Assembly: GCF_007097395.1 (NCBI RefSeq)
Contig: NZ_VKDC01000029.1
Span: forward strand, 27,759-91,758
Origin: Fulvivirga sp. M361
Lineage (GTDB): Bacteria > Bacteroidota > Bacteroidia > Cytophagales > Cyclobacteriaceae
DNA length: 64,000 nucleotides
Reading direction: 5' to 3'
The position numbers and the translations under genes are program-made. Shown piece after piece: positions 17,225 through 26,074 of this stretch. The notes beneath the pieces are model-generated. The model worked only from the letters and a program-made list of their open reading frames with translations, was not told the origin of the DNA and made no database searches. Position 1 is the stretch's first letter. Each line of letters begins with the position of its first letter.

Positions 17225-18199
17225 ATGCTGATCCGACCACGTAGAAATAGAAAATCACGGAGTATTCGTGAACTTGTACAGGAGCACCATATTACCACCG
17301 ATGACCTGATTTTCCCACTTTTTTTATTGGAACAGCCTAAAGGTGCCATTGAAGTGGCTTCTATGCCCGGAATTTACCGGCTGGGTATTGAACCCATGCT
17401 TAAAGAGATAGAAGAATGTCTGAAGCTTGGTATTAAAGCCTTTGATATTTTTCCGGTAGTAGAGGAAAAGCATAAGGATAAAATGGCCACACGTTCTAAA
17501 AACCAGGACTTCTTTTATTTAAAAGCACTTAAGCAGATCAAGCAAAGCTTCCCGGAAGCCTGTATCATGACGGATGTAGCTATGGACCCTTACAGTACCG
17601 ATGGGCATGATGGCATCGTAGATGAAAATGGGGCAATACTTAATGATGAGACATTGGAAGTGTTGGGTGATATGGCACTTGCTCAGGCCGGGACAGGCAT
17701 TGACATTATAGGCCCTTCGGATATGATGGATGGCAGAGTAGGCTATCTGAGGGATTGCCTCGACAGAAATGGCTTTAAAGAAGTGTCCATTATGTCATAC
17801 ACTGCCAAGTATGCCAGCGCCTTTTACGGTCCATTTCGTGATGCACTGGATTCAGCTCCTAAGAGTGGTGACAAAAAAACATACCAGATGGACCCTGCTA
17901 ACCAGCGCGAAGCCCTGATAGAGGCTCAGTTGGATATGGAAGAGGGGGCAGATTTTTTAATGGTGAAACCGGCGTTGTCGTATTTAGACATTATAAAACT
18001 GCTGAAAGAAAACAGCGATGTTCCGGTGGCGGCATACAATGTAAGTGGAGAATACGCTATGGTGGCGGCGGCATCTGAAAAGGGGTGGCTTGATAAAGAG
18101 CAGGTTATGAATGAAGTACTACTAAGTATCAAACGCGCGGGCGCAGACATTATACTTACCTATTTCGCAAAACAGTTTGCTCTGCATGCTAAGCGTTAA
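17225..18199 (+). CDS. hemB: HemB, porphobilinogen synthase
   Basis: The 324-residue enzyme condenses two 5-aminolevulinate molecules to porphobilinogen in haem synthesis. Recognisable parts are the N-terminal RPRRNRKSRSIRELVQEH arm, MTDVAMDPYSTDGHDGIV, DIIGPSDMMDGRVG, the Schiff-base lysine in MSYTAKYASAFYGPFRDA and the second lysine in DFLMVKPALSYLD. The position of the zinc cysteines is taken by VAMDPYSTDGHDG, so this is the magnesium-type (non-cysteine) enzyme. Its 3' end overlaps the next gene by 23 bases. Confidence 0.97.
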   Translation: MLIRPRRNRKSRSIRELVQEHHITTDDLIFPLFLLEQPKGAIEVASMPGIYRLGIEPMLKEIEECLKLGIKAFDIFPVVEEKHKDKMATRSKNQDFFYLKALKQIKQSFPEACIMTDVAMDPYSTDGHDGIVDENGAILNDETLEVLGDMALAQAGTGIDIIGPSDMMDGRVGYLRDCLDRNGFKEVSIMSYTAKYASAFYGPFRDALDSAPKSGDKKTYQMDPANQREALIEAQLDMEEGADFLMVKPALSYLDIIKLLKENSDVPVAAYNVSGEYAMVAAASEKGWLDKEQVMNEVLLSIKRAGADIILTYFAKQFALHAKR

Positions 18200-19031
18200 A
18201 CTTAGCGTAGCATGCTTATTACTATGGTCGTTGACAAAGGGTCAGGGTCTGCCTCCTGGTATTATCCAGGTGGAGTCCGTCTTTATTGACCAGACTGAGA
18301 TCACTAACGTTCATTGGCTGGAATACTTGCAAGACCTTAAACGTAGCTCTGGCCAGGCGTCTTATGAATCAGCACTTCCGGATACCACTATCTGGGAGCA
18401 AGTGTATGACGGCGATCTGGCCATGGCCTTTTCCAAAAGTTATCTCAGAAGTCTTGGCTTTCAGAATTTTCCGGTAGTAGGTATAACTTATGATCAGGCT
18501 AAGGCGTATTGTGATTGGCGCTCAAAGATCGTGAATCGAAAAATGACCGATCTAAAAGTACGTTATCGTTTGCCCACACCTTCCGAGTGGCATAGGGTGG
18601 CGCAAAGGTCTCTTTCCTTTCAATTACCGGATGGTCATGATGACCTGGATAAGATGAAATTTCCTCGCTCTAACCTTGTCGAGATCAAAGAATTATCAGG
18701 CTCTGAGTTGTCAATATCCCAACTTAAAAGATCTATCATAGACTTTTATAAGAGGAATATAGTGTTACTATTTGAAAATCTGGATACAACGGAAGACTAC
18801 GAATTCAAACCTTACCTGGGTATAGGGCAGGGGCCAAGAAAATCACTTTCTTCCGGAGGAGTGAGTGACCTGAGAGGGAATGTATCGGAAATGACTGCTG
18901 AAAAAGGTATAGCTATGGGAGGGAACTGGTCCAGTACTTATGAAAGGTCTTCAGCTTATATTCGTTTTGAATACACCAAGCCCAGCGTTGTACTGGGGTT
19001 TCGTTGTGCCTGTGATATCGTGAAGAAATAA
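18177..19031 (+). CDS. Exported SUMF1/FGE-fold protein lacking the catalytic cysteines
   Basis: The 284-residue protein starts with a signal-type segment (VKLSVACLLLWSLTKGQG) and has the formylglycine-enzyme fold marks FIDQTEITNVHWLEYL, RLPTPSEWHRVA, GNVSEMT, GGNWSS and LGFRCAC. In contrast to the lipoprotein at 1216-2256, the CxxxxC catalytic pair is absent (the stretch reads GGNWSSTYERSSAY). It is thus likely structural, like the SUMF1-fold gliding or secretion proteins GldJ and GldK, though it is shorter than those. Two starts are possible (18177 or 18186). It overlaps hemB and ends one base before the convergent small gene. Confidence 0.78.
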   Translation: MLCMLSVKLSVACLLLWSLTKGQGLPPGIIQVESVFIDQTEITNVHWLEYLQDLKRSSGQASYESALPDTTIWEQVYDGDLAMAFSKSYLRSLGFQNFPVVGITYDQAKAYCDWRSKIVNRKMTDLKVRYRLPTPSEWHRVAQRSLSFQLPDGHDDLDKMKFPRSNLVEIKELSGSELSISQLKRSIIDFYKRNIVLLFENLDTTEDYEFKPYLGIGQGPRKSLSSGGVSDLRGNVSEMTAEKGIAMGGNWSSTYERSSAYIRFEYTKPSVVLGFRCACDIVKK

Positions 19032-19238
19032 TTAGTGTATTTCTCGGATCTCAAAATCCTTTCCTCTGCCAAAAGCTACCAGGTCGTGGAGCTGGTATGT
19101 TTCTAATGTGGTCAGATCTTTCAGTTTAAAATTGTCACTTTCTAATGACTTGATTACTTCAAATTCATAGACATCCCCAAAGTTGATGAGGCGATATTTC
19201 AAGCCTACGCGCATTGCGTTGAAAGAGAGACCCTTCAT
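19032..19238 (-). CDS. Small conserved-looking protein, unknown function
   Basis: A 68-residue reading frame; translation may instead begin at Met9 (MRVGLKYRLINFGDVYEF). It has an SH3-like alternation of strands (YEFEVIKSLESDNFKLKDL) and no cysteines or membrane helix. It follows the GroES-like gene with only one base between them, so the two are co-translated. Function unknown. Confidence 0.65.
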   Translation of the reverse strand: MKGLSFNAMRVGLKYRLINFGDVYEFEVIKSLESDNFKLKDLTTLETYQLHDLVAFGRGKDFEIREIH

Positions 19239-19239
19239 A

Positions 19240-19617
19240 TTATATTAAGTCGTCTTCTCTTTCCAGCATAAGGATCGAAGCCTGTGGCACAATGAAATAT
19301 TTTTCTTCTTCATATACTACTTCTATAGCTCCTTTCTGAAGAAAAATAGCCAGGTCACCTTCTTCCGCTTGTAATGGAATGTATTTGATCTGTTCTTCTT
19401 TACCTTTCCATATTTCATCTTCATCAGACGGTAAGGGGAGAGGGTACCCGGGGCCGGTTTTTATGATGTAGCCGCTCTGTATCTTCTCTTTCTCCTGCAC
19501 TCCCGGAGGTAAAAACAAGCCGCGGCTTGTTCTTTCAGTTTCTTTTTTCGGCTTGATCAAAACCCGGTCTCCTACCAGGATCAGTTTTTTTAGTTTATTG
19601 TCTGCTGTAATCCTCAT
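19240..19617 (-). CDS. GroES-like co-chaperonin family protein
   Basis: The 125-residue protein carries a Cpn10 fold: KLILVGDRVLIKPKKETERT at the start, a mobile-loop-like segment SRGLFLPPGVQEKEKIQSG, then GDLAIFLQKGAIEV and FIVPQASILMLE. It is longer than GroES (about 95 residues), with an inserted acidic loop near residues 65-80. It lacks the canonical GGIVL hydrophobic tripeptide in the mobile loop (here RGLFL). groEL is not next to it, so it is probably the divergent second GroES-like protein known in Bacteroidota rather than the main co-chaperonin. Confidence 0.82.
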   Translation of the reverse strand: MRITADNKLKKLILVGDRVLIKPKKETERTSRGLFLPPGVQEKEKIQSGYIIKTGPGYPLPLPSDEDEIWKGKEEQIKYIPLQAEEGDLAIFLQKGAIEVVYEEEKYFIVPQASILMLEREDDLI

Positions 19618-19631
19618 GCACTAAATTTTAG

Positions 19632-19639
19632 CAAAGGTA
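19632..19639 (-). promoter_or_regulatory. -7 element before the GroES-like gene
   Basis: On the minus strand TACCTTTG matches TAnnTTTG, ending 14 bases before the ATG at 19617. The -33 half is not evident. Confidence 0.35.
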
Positions 19640-19715
19640 AAGATTAGAATGGTTTTGATATATCTAAAAAAGATTTCTTGAAACCGGATCGTATCGTTAA
19701 ACTGAAATTAGTTTT

Positions 19716-21029
19716 TCAGGCTTCATCATTTGCCCTGTCCAATAGCTTCTGGTCCAATGATTTACTGGCCTTTGCTCCGAGATCTTTGATCGTTTGGGCC
19801 CGGTTCACCAGGTTGCCCTTACCTTCATAAAGTTTTTTCATGGCTTCACGATAGATACGTTGTGTGCCGTCCAGACTGTTTCCCACTTTTACGAGGTCTT
19901 CCGTAAAAGCGACAAACTTGTCATATAGATTGCCTCCTTGCCGCGCAATTTCCAGAGCATTCTGGCTTTGATATTCATTTTTCCAGATGTTGGAAATGGT
20001 ACGTAGTGTAGCAATCAAGGTGGTAGGGCTGACAATGACTATGTTTTTTTCATATGCATCATTAAAAAGCTCACTATCCATTTGCACGGCCAGGCTGAAC
20101 GCCGGTTCGATAGGAATAAACATTAGCACAAAATCCAACCCTTTTACACCGTGAAGTTGTTGGTAGTTTTTCTCATGGAGCCCTTTAATATGGCTTCTTA
20201 TGGATAGAATATGGGCTTTTAAGTTCACCTCTTTGTCTTCACCTTCTGCATTTACGTATCGTTCATAGCCTATCAGGGATACTTTTGAGTCGATCACTAT
20301 ATTTTTATTATCCGGCAGGTGCACGATTACATCCGGCTGAAGCCTGCGCCCTTCTTCGTTTGTAAATGACTCCTGCACCATATACTCCCTGCCTTTTTCC
20401 AGTCCGGATTTTTCCAGGATACTTTCCAGGATAAACTCCCCCCAGCTACCTTGCGCTTTGGTATCCCCTTTAAGGGCTTTGGTGAGGTTTTCAGCTTCTT
20501 TGGTCATCTGCTGATTGAGTTCTTTCAACCCTTTAAGTTGCTCTCTCAATGCAGTGCTTTGCTCCAGGCTTTCCTTGCTATTGGTTTCTACTTTTTTCTC
20601 AAATTCTGTGATGCGTTCTTTCAGCGGATTGAGTAGCTCAGAAAGATTTACCTTATTTTGATCGGTAAATTTTTTACTTTTCTCCTCAAATATCTCGTTG
20701 GCCAGATTTTTAAACTCCAGGGAAAATTTTTCACGCAGTTTTTCAACTTCCTGCTTTTGATCTGCTAATTTTTCCTGAAGGTTCCGGTAGTCGGCTTCAG
20801 TGGTGGCCAGGGTGTTATTAAGCTGTAGTATTGACCCCCTCTCTTTTTCTAACTTCTGTTTCACACCGTCCAGATCTGTTTTTAATTGCCCTGCACGGTC
20901 TTTCTCTACTTCTAGTTGTGTTTTATACTCCTGTGACTCACCCTGAAACTTGTTTCTGGCTGCAAACCATGCGGCTATTCCGCCTACTATTAATCCTGCG
21001 AGTAAAAAAATGATCTCCATAAGCATCAA
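19716..21029 (-). CDS. rmuC: RmuC family DNA recombination protein
   Basis: The 437-residue protein has an N-terminal membrane helix (IIFLLAGLIVGGIAAWFAA), a long coiled coil (~25-190), and the RmuC nuclease-like core. Visible core motifs are KALKGDTKAQGSWGEFILESILE, LQPDVIVHLPDNKNIVIDSKVSL and DFVLMFIPIEPAFSLA. RmuC limits DNA inversions at short inverted repeats in E. coli; the DSKVSL stretch is part of its PD-(D/E)XK-like site. The start may be Met4 (21020), as three methionines are close together. Same strand as the homogentisate dioxygenase gene upstream, 32 bases apart. Confidence 0.92.
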   Translation of the reverse strand: MMLMEIIFLLAGLIVGGIAAWFAARNKFQGESQEYKTQLEVEKDRAGQLKTDLDGVKQKLEKERGSILQLNNTLATTEADYRNLQEKLADQKQEVEKLREKFSLEFKNLANEIFEEKSKKFTDQNKVNLSELLNPLKERITEFEKKVETNSKESLEQSTALREQLKGLKELNQQMTKEAENLTKALKGDTKAQGSWGEFILESILEKSGLEKGREYMVQESFTNEEGRRLQPDVIVHLPDNKNIVIDSKVSLIGYERYVNAEGEDKEVNLKAHILSIRSHIKGLHEKNYQQLHGVKGLDFVLMFIPIEPAFSLAVQMDSELFNDAYEKNIVIVSPTTLIATLRTISNIWKNEYQSQNALEIARQGGNLYDKFVAFTEDLVKVGNSLDGTQRIYREAMKKLYEGKGNLVNRAQTIKDLGAKASKSLDQKLLDRANDEA

Positions 21030-21061
21030 AGATCAAGGAAATACTTAAAAAAGCGAAACCA

Positions 21062-22219
21062 TTAGTGGGTCCAGCTCATAGGGTAGTGTTCATCCACAAA
21101 CTCCAGCGCGTCCTGGGTGAGGAACAGTGGTTTAAATGTATCTACCATTACAGCCAGTTCATGGGTCTCTTTAGCACCAATACTTTTTTCTACTGTACCC
21201 GGGTGCGGGCCATGTGGAATACCTCCGGGATGCAAGGTAAATGATCCGCGGTCAATGCCTTTACGACTCATGAAGTCCCCTTCCGCATAATACAATACCT
21301 CATCCGAATCAATGTTAGAATGATTGTATGGAGCCGGGATAGCCAAAGGATGGTAATCAAAGAGCCTTGGAACAAACGAACAGATCACAAAATTATGTGC
21401 CTGAAAAGTTTGATGTACAGGAGGAGGCTGATGGATGCGTCCTGTAATGGGTTCGAAATCGTGGATTGAAAAAGCATATGGCCATAAATATCCATCCCAG
21501 CCCACCAGGTCAAAAGGACTATGTTCGTAAACATAATGATGTAAATAGCCTTGTTTTTTGATCTTCATTGGATACTCTCCAAGGTCTGTTTCGGTTACCA
21601 ATTCCGAAGGTGGACGTATGTCCCGCTCGCAAAAAGGTGCGTGCTCCAATAGCTGACCCAGCTCGTTGCGATACCTTTTGGGAGTTTCAATGGGTGACGC
21701 GGATTCTACTATTAACAGTTTTAATGGACCTTCTTTGAACTCAAACCTGTAGATAACTGTACGAGGGATAACCACATAATCTCCTTTTTTTACTTCCAGT
21801 TTGCCAAATTGTGAATAGAGATAGCCTGATCCGTCGTGCAGGTAGATCACCTCATCTCCTTCGGCATTTTTATAATAGTATTCCATGTCCCTGATTTCAG
21901 GAATACATAGAGAGAGCGTTACATCATTATTTTTCAGGAGTTCTTTTCGCGCTGTGAGATAGTCCTTGCCGGTGATACCGATTTTCGAGGTATCCAGGTG
22001 AGTTTGTTTTAACTCATATTGACTCACGATCTCGCTACCAAATCGCACCGATCCGTCCAGTCCTTTGATCTTTGTGGGAGCATAGATATGATATAGGTTG
22101 GAATATATACCGGAAAAACCCCTGGAACTCACTAATTCTTCTTTATACAGGCTATCATCCGGCTGCCTGAACTGGATGTGTCTTTTGGGAGGTAGTTGGC
22201 CTAGCTTATGGTAATACAT
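21062..22219 (-). CDS. hmgA: Homogentisate 1,2-dioxygenase
   Basis: I set the start at the ATG 22219-22217 (MYYHKLGQLPPKRHIQF), just after the protease stop. An upstream in-frame ATG at 22258 would overlap the protease and add 13 residues outside the family. The 385-residue cupin enzyme opens the homogentisate ring in tyrosine breakdown. The iron region is seen as EVLYYAEGDFMSR (Glu ligand) and LHPGGIPHGPHPG (His ligands), with GWDGYLWPYAFSIHDFEP before it. No hppD or fahA lies nearby, so the pathway is scattered. Slightly shorter than the ~440-residue human enzyme, as is usual for this bacterial branch. Confidence 0.92.
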   Translation of the reverse strand: MYYHKLGQLPPKRHIQFRQPDDSLYKEELVSSRGFSGIYSNLYHIYAPTKIKGLDGSVRFGSEIVSQYELKQTHLDTSKIGITGKDYLTARKELLKNNDVTLSLCIPEIRDMEYYYKNAEGDEVIYLHDGSGYLYSQFGKLEVKKGDYVVIPRTVIYRFEFKEGPLKLLIVESASPIETPKRYRNELGQLLEHAPFCERDIRPPSELVTETDLGEYPMKIKKQGYLHHYVYEHSPFDLVGWDGYLWPYAFSIHDFEPITGRIHQPPPVHQTFQAHNFVICSFVPRLFDYHPLAIPAPYNHSNIDSDEVLYYAEGDFMSRKGIDRGSFTLHPGGIPHGPHPGTVEKSIGAKETHELAVMVDTFKPLFLTQDALEFVDEHYPMSWTH

Positions 22220-22220
22220 A

Positions 22221-23852
22221 CTACATTTTGCTTCGATCCAGCTGCTGAGCTTTGTCAAACAACTTAACAGCTTGCTGAAGGATCTCGTTGGTCTTATTAA
22301 AAATAGGATAAAAACCTGCGTTATCCCAAACCTGTCGTGCTACCTGGGCTTTTACATGCAGCTGAAAGAGTTCTTTGTTTTCTTCCATATCGGCGTAGTC
22401 AGGTGTTACTCCATTTATGTCACCTATTTTCGCCAGGGCTTTGAGCATAGCGTCCGTTATTGTAAATTTTGAGTAGAATTGATCATAAGACATACCGCTG
22501 AGCTTTTCCTTATTTTCACCTACATACTTGAAGGTATACTCCTGTACGGAATTACTGGTGAACAGCCTGTTTAAATAGATAGAGTTAAATGTAGTGTCCA
22601 AAGGAACAAAATAATCAGGCATAATACCACCGCCACCATAAACAGCTCTCCCACTCGATGTCTCGTATCTCAAAGAATCATTGAATTTCACGCTATCCGC
22701 GCTGAAGAACTCTCCATGATTAAATCGTTCGGCAATATCACTGGCATAATCCGTTCTTTTATTGTATGGTTTTTGGATGGAGCGGCCACTTGGGGTATAG
22801 TACCTGGAGATGGTCAGACGGAGTTCGGAACCGTCCGTCAAATCCATCGGCGCCTGTACGAGCCCCTTACCAAATGATCTCCGGCCCACCACGAGGGCCC
22901 TGTCATTGTCTTGCAGCGCACCGGTGACAATTTCAGATGCTGATGCGCTGCCTTCATTGACCAAAACAATAAGATCTCCTTTTTCAAAAAGGCCTTTTCT
23001 TTCTGCATTGGCCTGTGAGTTAAACCTTTTCTGCTTGCCAAGTGTGTACACGATCTTTTGATCGTCCGGTAAAAACTCATCGGCCATGTTGATGGCATGG
23101 TTCATATAACCTCCCGGGTTGCCTTGAAGATCTAATATCAGCTTTTTCATTCCGTTGTTCTTCAATTCTTTGAGTTCCATTTTGAACTCTTCGTAAGTGG
23201 TAGCAGAAAATCGACTTACTTTGATGTAGCCAATCTCTTTGTCTACCATATAACTCACATCCACGGAGTGTTGGGGAATTTTATCACGGATAATGTTAAA
23301 AACAATAGGCTCAGGTTGACCTCTTCGTTTTACCGTTACTTTTACTTCACTACCTTTCGGGCCTTTGAGATGCTTTTGTACATCTCTGTTAGTAAATCCT
23401 ACACCTGCTACATTTTCGTCATCCACATAAATGATCTGGTCGCCTGACTGCATCCCTACTGCCTCGCTTGGGCCTCCGCTCAAGGGTGATACTACTACTA
23501 TGGTATCTTTAAAAATATTGAATTCAATCCCTATCCCTTCAAAATTACCTTGCAGGTCCTCATTAGCCCGGATTTTGTCCTCTGCGGGTATATAGGCGCT
23601 ATGAGGGTCAAGGTTCGTAAGCATATGTTCGATGGCCCCTTCTACTAATTCATCCGTATTCACTTCATCTACATAATTTCGGTCTATCAGCGTAAGCACC
23701 TCTTTGAATTTTTGCATGCTCTTACTGAGGTCATTTTGAATAACAGTAGGATGATCCGTAAAAGTGGCTCCGATCAGGATGCCTGCGGCGATACCTACTG
23801 CCAGGATGATGGGAATGCGGATATGATAATTGCTGTTTCTATATTCTTTCAC
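22221..23852 (-). CDS. S41 family C-terminal processing protease
   Basis: The 543-residue protein has an N-terminal membrane anchor (IPIILAVGIAAGILIGATF), then an S41 N-terminal region, a PDZ domain (~90-175, GIGIEFNIFKDTIVVVSPL, GMQSGDQIIYVDD), and the protease core. The catalytic serine is in GSASASEIV (about residue 303) and the lysine in RSFGKGLVQ (about 328); the substrate loop LDLQGNPGGYMNHAI is intact. Tail-specific proteases cut periplasmic proteins at their C-termini. The gene is in an operon-like run with hmgA (one base between stop and my chosen start). The natural substrate is unknown. Confidence 0.93.
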   Translation of the reverse strand: MKEYRNSNYHIRIPIILAVGIAAGILIGATFTDHPTVIQNDLSKSMQKFKEVLTLIDRNYVDEVNTDELVEGAIEHMLTNLDPHSAYIPAEDKIRANEDLQGNFEGIGIEFNIFKDTIVVVSPLSGGPSEAVGMQSGDQIIYVDDENVAGVGFTNRDVQKHLKGPKGSEVKVTVKRRGQPEPIVFNIIRDKIPQHSVDVSYMVDKEIGYIKVSRFSATTYEEFKMELKELKNNGMKKLILDLQGNPGGYMNHAINMADEFLPDDQKIVYTLGKQKRFNSQANAERKGLFEKGDLIVLVNEGSASASEIVTGALQDNDRALVVGRRSFGKGLVQAPMDLTDGSELRLTISRYYTPSGRSIQKPYNKRTDYASDIAERFNHGEFFSADSVKFNDSLRYETSSGRAVYGGGGIMPDYFVPLDTTFNSIYLNRLFTSNSVQEYTFKYVGENKEKLSGMSYDQFYSKFTITDAMLKALAKIGDINGVTPDYADMEENKELFQLHVKAQVARQVWDNAGFYPIFNKTNEILQQAVKLFDKAQQLDRSKM

Positions 23853-23986
23853 TAGTCCTCTTCTTTATTAATATAATAGTATAACAAAAGATATAACTCA
23901 CTAATTTAGTTAAATAATACCTCTTAAACGATGGTGCGGTGTCAATTGTTAGATTACTTTTAAAGGCTTTCGACTGTTATTTTTCG

Positions 23987-24005
23987 ATGATTCTTCGAGA
24001 ATCAT
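23987..24005. promoter_or_regulatory. Palindrome before the hemerythrin/RIC gene
   Basis: ATGATTCT and AGAATCAT form a perfect 8-base inverted repeat with a 3-base spacer, 31 bases before the start. It resembles a dimeric operator. Nitrosative-stress regulators often control this gene family, but the sequence does not identify the regulator. Confidence 0.45.
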
Positions 24006-24036
24006 TTTGTATATTTACGTAGTATAGCAAAGAAGT

Positions 24037-24786
24037 ATGCAAGGTAACCTGAACACCCAAAAAATTACGGACATTGTAGATCACAATTATGTGAGCGCTT
24101 CGGTGCTGTATTACTTTGGCATTTATTTTTACAATTATTCTGAAAAGACCTTAGAGCAGGTATGTCTTGAAAAGGGATTAAATACGTCATTGGTGATCAA
24201 AGAATTGGAGAAAAGTACCCGGTGCGATGAAGATATTGAACTGACTGCTTTTCCTATAGATCTGATTCTTGAATACCTTCGGCATACGCATTACGTTTTT
24301 ATTAAGCGTAAATTACCCTACATTACGCAGCTTATTGAGAGTTTCGAGCCTGATGACCACAGGTATAATGGTATTGCCAAAGACCTTAAGCTGGTCTTTC
24401 CGATGTTCGTAGAAGATTTCATCCATCACATTTATATGGAAGAAGACACACTATTTACTTACATTCGTATGTTATGCAGGTGTGCTTTGGGTAAGGAAAA
24501 CGTTACGAAGATCTATCAAAAAATGGAAAAGCACTCCTTGCATAAGTATGCAGTAGAGCATGAGGAACACGATGATGAAATGAGAGGTATTCGTAAGATC
24601 ACAGATAATTATAAAACATCACCTTCTGATCCACTTCATATCCGTGTGGTGTATGCAGAGCTTCAGGCACTCGAACAAGAGCTTGTTACCCACGCGCGAG
24701 TAGAAAATGAAATACTTTTCCCTAAAGCGCTGATGCTTGAACAAGACGTAAAAAAAACGATAAAGTCTAAAATCACGCTGAATTAA
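24037..24786 (+). CDS. RIC/YtfE-like hemerythrin domain protein without the double-cysteine motif
   Basis: The 249-residue protein has the two-part layout of the iron-sulfur repair di-iron proteins (YtfE, ScdA): an N-terminal DUF542-like region (~1-50) and a hemerythrin four-helix domain. Iron ligands appear intact: HTHYVFIKRKLP, HHIYMEEDTLF, HEEHDDEM and THARVENEILFP. The N-terminal domain normally has FCCGG before TLxxAC; here the aligned stretch reads FYNYSEKTLEQVC (residues 31-43), so both cysteines are lost. It may still bind oxygen, NO or iron but lack a cysteine-dependent step. ruvX follows without a gap. A palindrome lies upstream. Confidence 0.85.
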   Translation: MQGNLNTQKITDIVDHNYVSASVLYYFGIYFYNYSEKTLEQVCLEKGLNTSLVIKELEKSTRCDEDIELTAFPIDLILEYLRHTHYVFIKRKLPYITQLIESFEPDDHRYNGIAKDLKLVFPMFVEDFIHHIYMEEDTLFTYIRMLCRCALGKENVTKIYQKMEKHSLHKYAVEHEEHDDEMRGIRKITDNYKTSPSDPLHIRVVYAELQALEQELVTHARVENEILFPKALMLEQDVKKTIKSKITLN

Positions 24787-25200
24787 TTGGGCCGTATTCT
24801 CGCGTTGGACTATGGCATAAAAAGAACGGGTGTGGCCGTGACTGATCCCTTGCAGATCATAGCTACGCCGTTGGATACAGTTGATACAAAAACATTACTT
24901 GATTTCCTCAAACGATATTGCGTTGAAGAGGCTGTAGAAACTATCGTAATAGGCATGCCCAAAGATCTGCAGAACCGTGATACACACGCTACTGTACCTG
25001 TAAAAAAGGTCATCCAGTCTCTGGAACATGTGTTGCCTGCTATCCCGATCGTGCAGGTGGATGAACGTTTTACCAGTAAAATGGCATTTGATACCATGCT
25101 TGCGGCTGGTGTGAAAAAGAAAGATCGTCGGAATAAAGCCAATGTGGATAAACTGAGCGCTACCATTATCTTGCAATCCTTTTTAGATCAAAATCGATAG
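24787..25200 (+). CDS. ruvX: RuvX (YqgF), Holliday junction resolvase-like 16S rRNA processing nuclease
   Basis: The 137-residue protein starts at a TTG that directly follows the previous stop codon. The reading GRILALDYGIKRTGVAVTDP begins exactly where the family starts, so TTG is the likely start. Catalytic acidic residues are seen in LDYG, VQVDERFTS and NVDKLSATIILQ. RuvX matures the 5' end of 16S rRNA in E. coli. It is co-transcribed with the hemerythrin gene. Confidence 0.93.
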   Translation: MGRILALDYGIKRTGVAVTDPLQIIATPLDTVDTKTLLDFLKRYCVEEAVETIVIGMPKDLQNRDTHATVPVKKVIQSLEHVLPAIPIVQVDERFTSKMAFDTMLAAGVKKKDRRNKANVDKLSATIILQSFLDQNR

Positions 25201-25364
25201 ACCAGATACAAACATTTTTAGAATGAGACTAAACCTGACCGCGTAAGTGCTGCCGGAAGTACCCGAACATGCCATTTTAAGGTTTCTTCTCGTAGGTCCT
25301 AAACGAAAAGCTTTACATTCTGGGCAAATAATACCTATTTTGCAACGTAGCACGACATAAGAAT

Positions 25365-25925
25365 ATGATATATCCGATTGTAGTATATGGTGACCCTGTG
25401 TTGAAGAAAAGGGCGGTAGACATCACACCGGGAGAAATTGATGTCAAGCAACTCAGCGTAGATATGTTTGAGACCATGGAAGGTGCACATGGCATAGGGC
25501 TGGCTGCACCACAGATTGGCAAAAGCATTCGTATGTTCGTTGTGGATGGCCGGCCCATGGAAGAAAAGGAAATGGAAGATTTCGTGAAGGTGTTCATTAA
25601 CCCTGAAATATTGGAAGAAACCGGGGAAGAGTGGCCTTTTGAGGAAGGGTGCCTTAGCATACCTAACATACGTGAAGAGGTGCTGAGAAATGCGAAATTA
25701 CGTATTCGGTATTTTGATGTGGACTGGAATGAGCATGAGGAGGAATTTGATGGTATGAAGGCGCGTATTATTCAGCACGAATATGATCACATTGAAGGAA
25801 TACTGTTCACAGATCATTTGACTCCGTTTAAACGGCGCATGCTAAAGGGCAAACTGCAGAACATCTCAAAAGGTAAAATGAGTGTAGATTATCGTGTGGC
25901 TTTGCCGGCAAAAAAAAGCCTTTGA
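25365..25925 (+). CDS. def: Peptide deformylase
   Basis: The 186-residue metalloenzyme removes the formyl group from new proteins. All three motifs are present: GIGLAAPQIG (motif 1, residues ~44-53), EEGCLSIP (motif 2, metal Cys) and QHEYDHIEG (motif 3, two metal His and catalytic Glu). The start IYPIVVYGDPVLKKRA is typical. It stands alone, 164 bases after ruvX. Confidence 0.97.
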   Translation: MIYPIVVYGDPVLKKRAVDITPGEIDVKQLSVDMFETMEGAHGIGLAAPQIGKSIRMFVVDGRPMEEKEMEDFVKVFINPEILEETGEEWPFEEGCLSIPNIREEVLRNAKLRIRYFDVDWNEHEEEFDGMKARIIQHEYDHIEGILFTDHLTPFKRRMLKGKLQNISKGKMSVDYRVALPAKKSL

Positions 25926-26074
25926 TCCTGGTAAGCACGAGCTTCTATAAGATTTGCGTACTCAATCGCAATGAGTATGTAAGTCAGGAATGATCAAAAA
26001 CACTACTAAAATACTTATCAACTATTCATTCAGCCTCTAAACTTCCGGGCATAGGTACCAATATATTTACAGTC

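Noticed and set aside
22220..22258. Upstream ATG for homogentisate dioxygenase
   Set aside because: It lies within the protease gene and adds 13 residues; ATG 22219 follows right after the protease stop and gives the family N-terminus.
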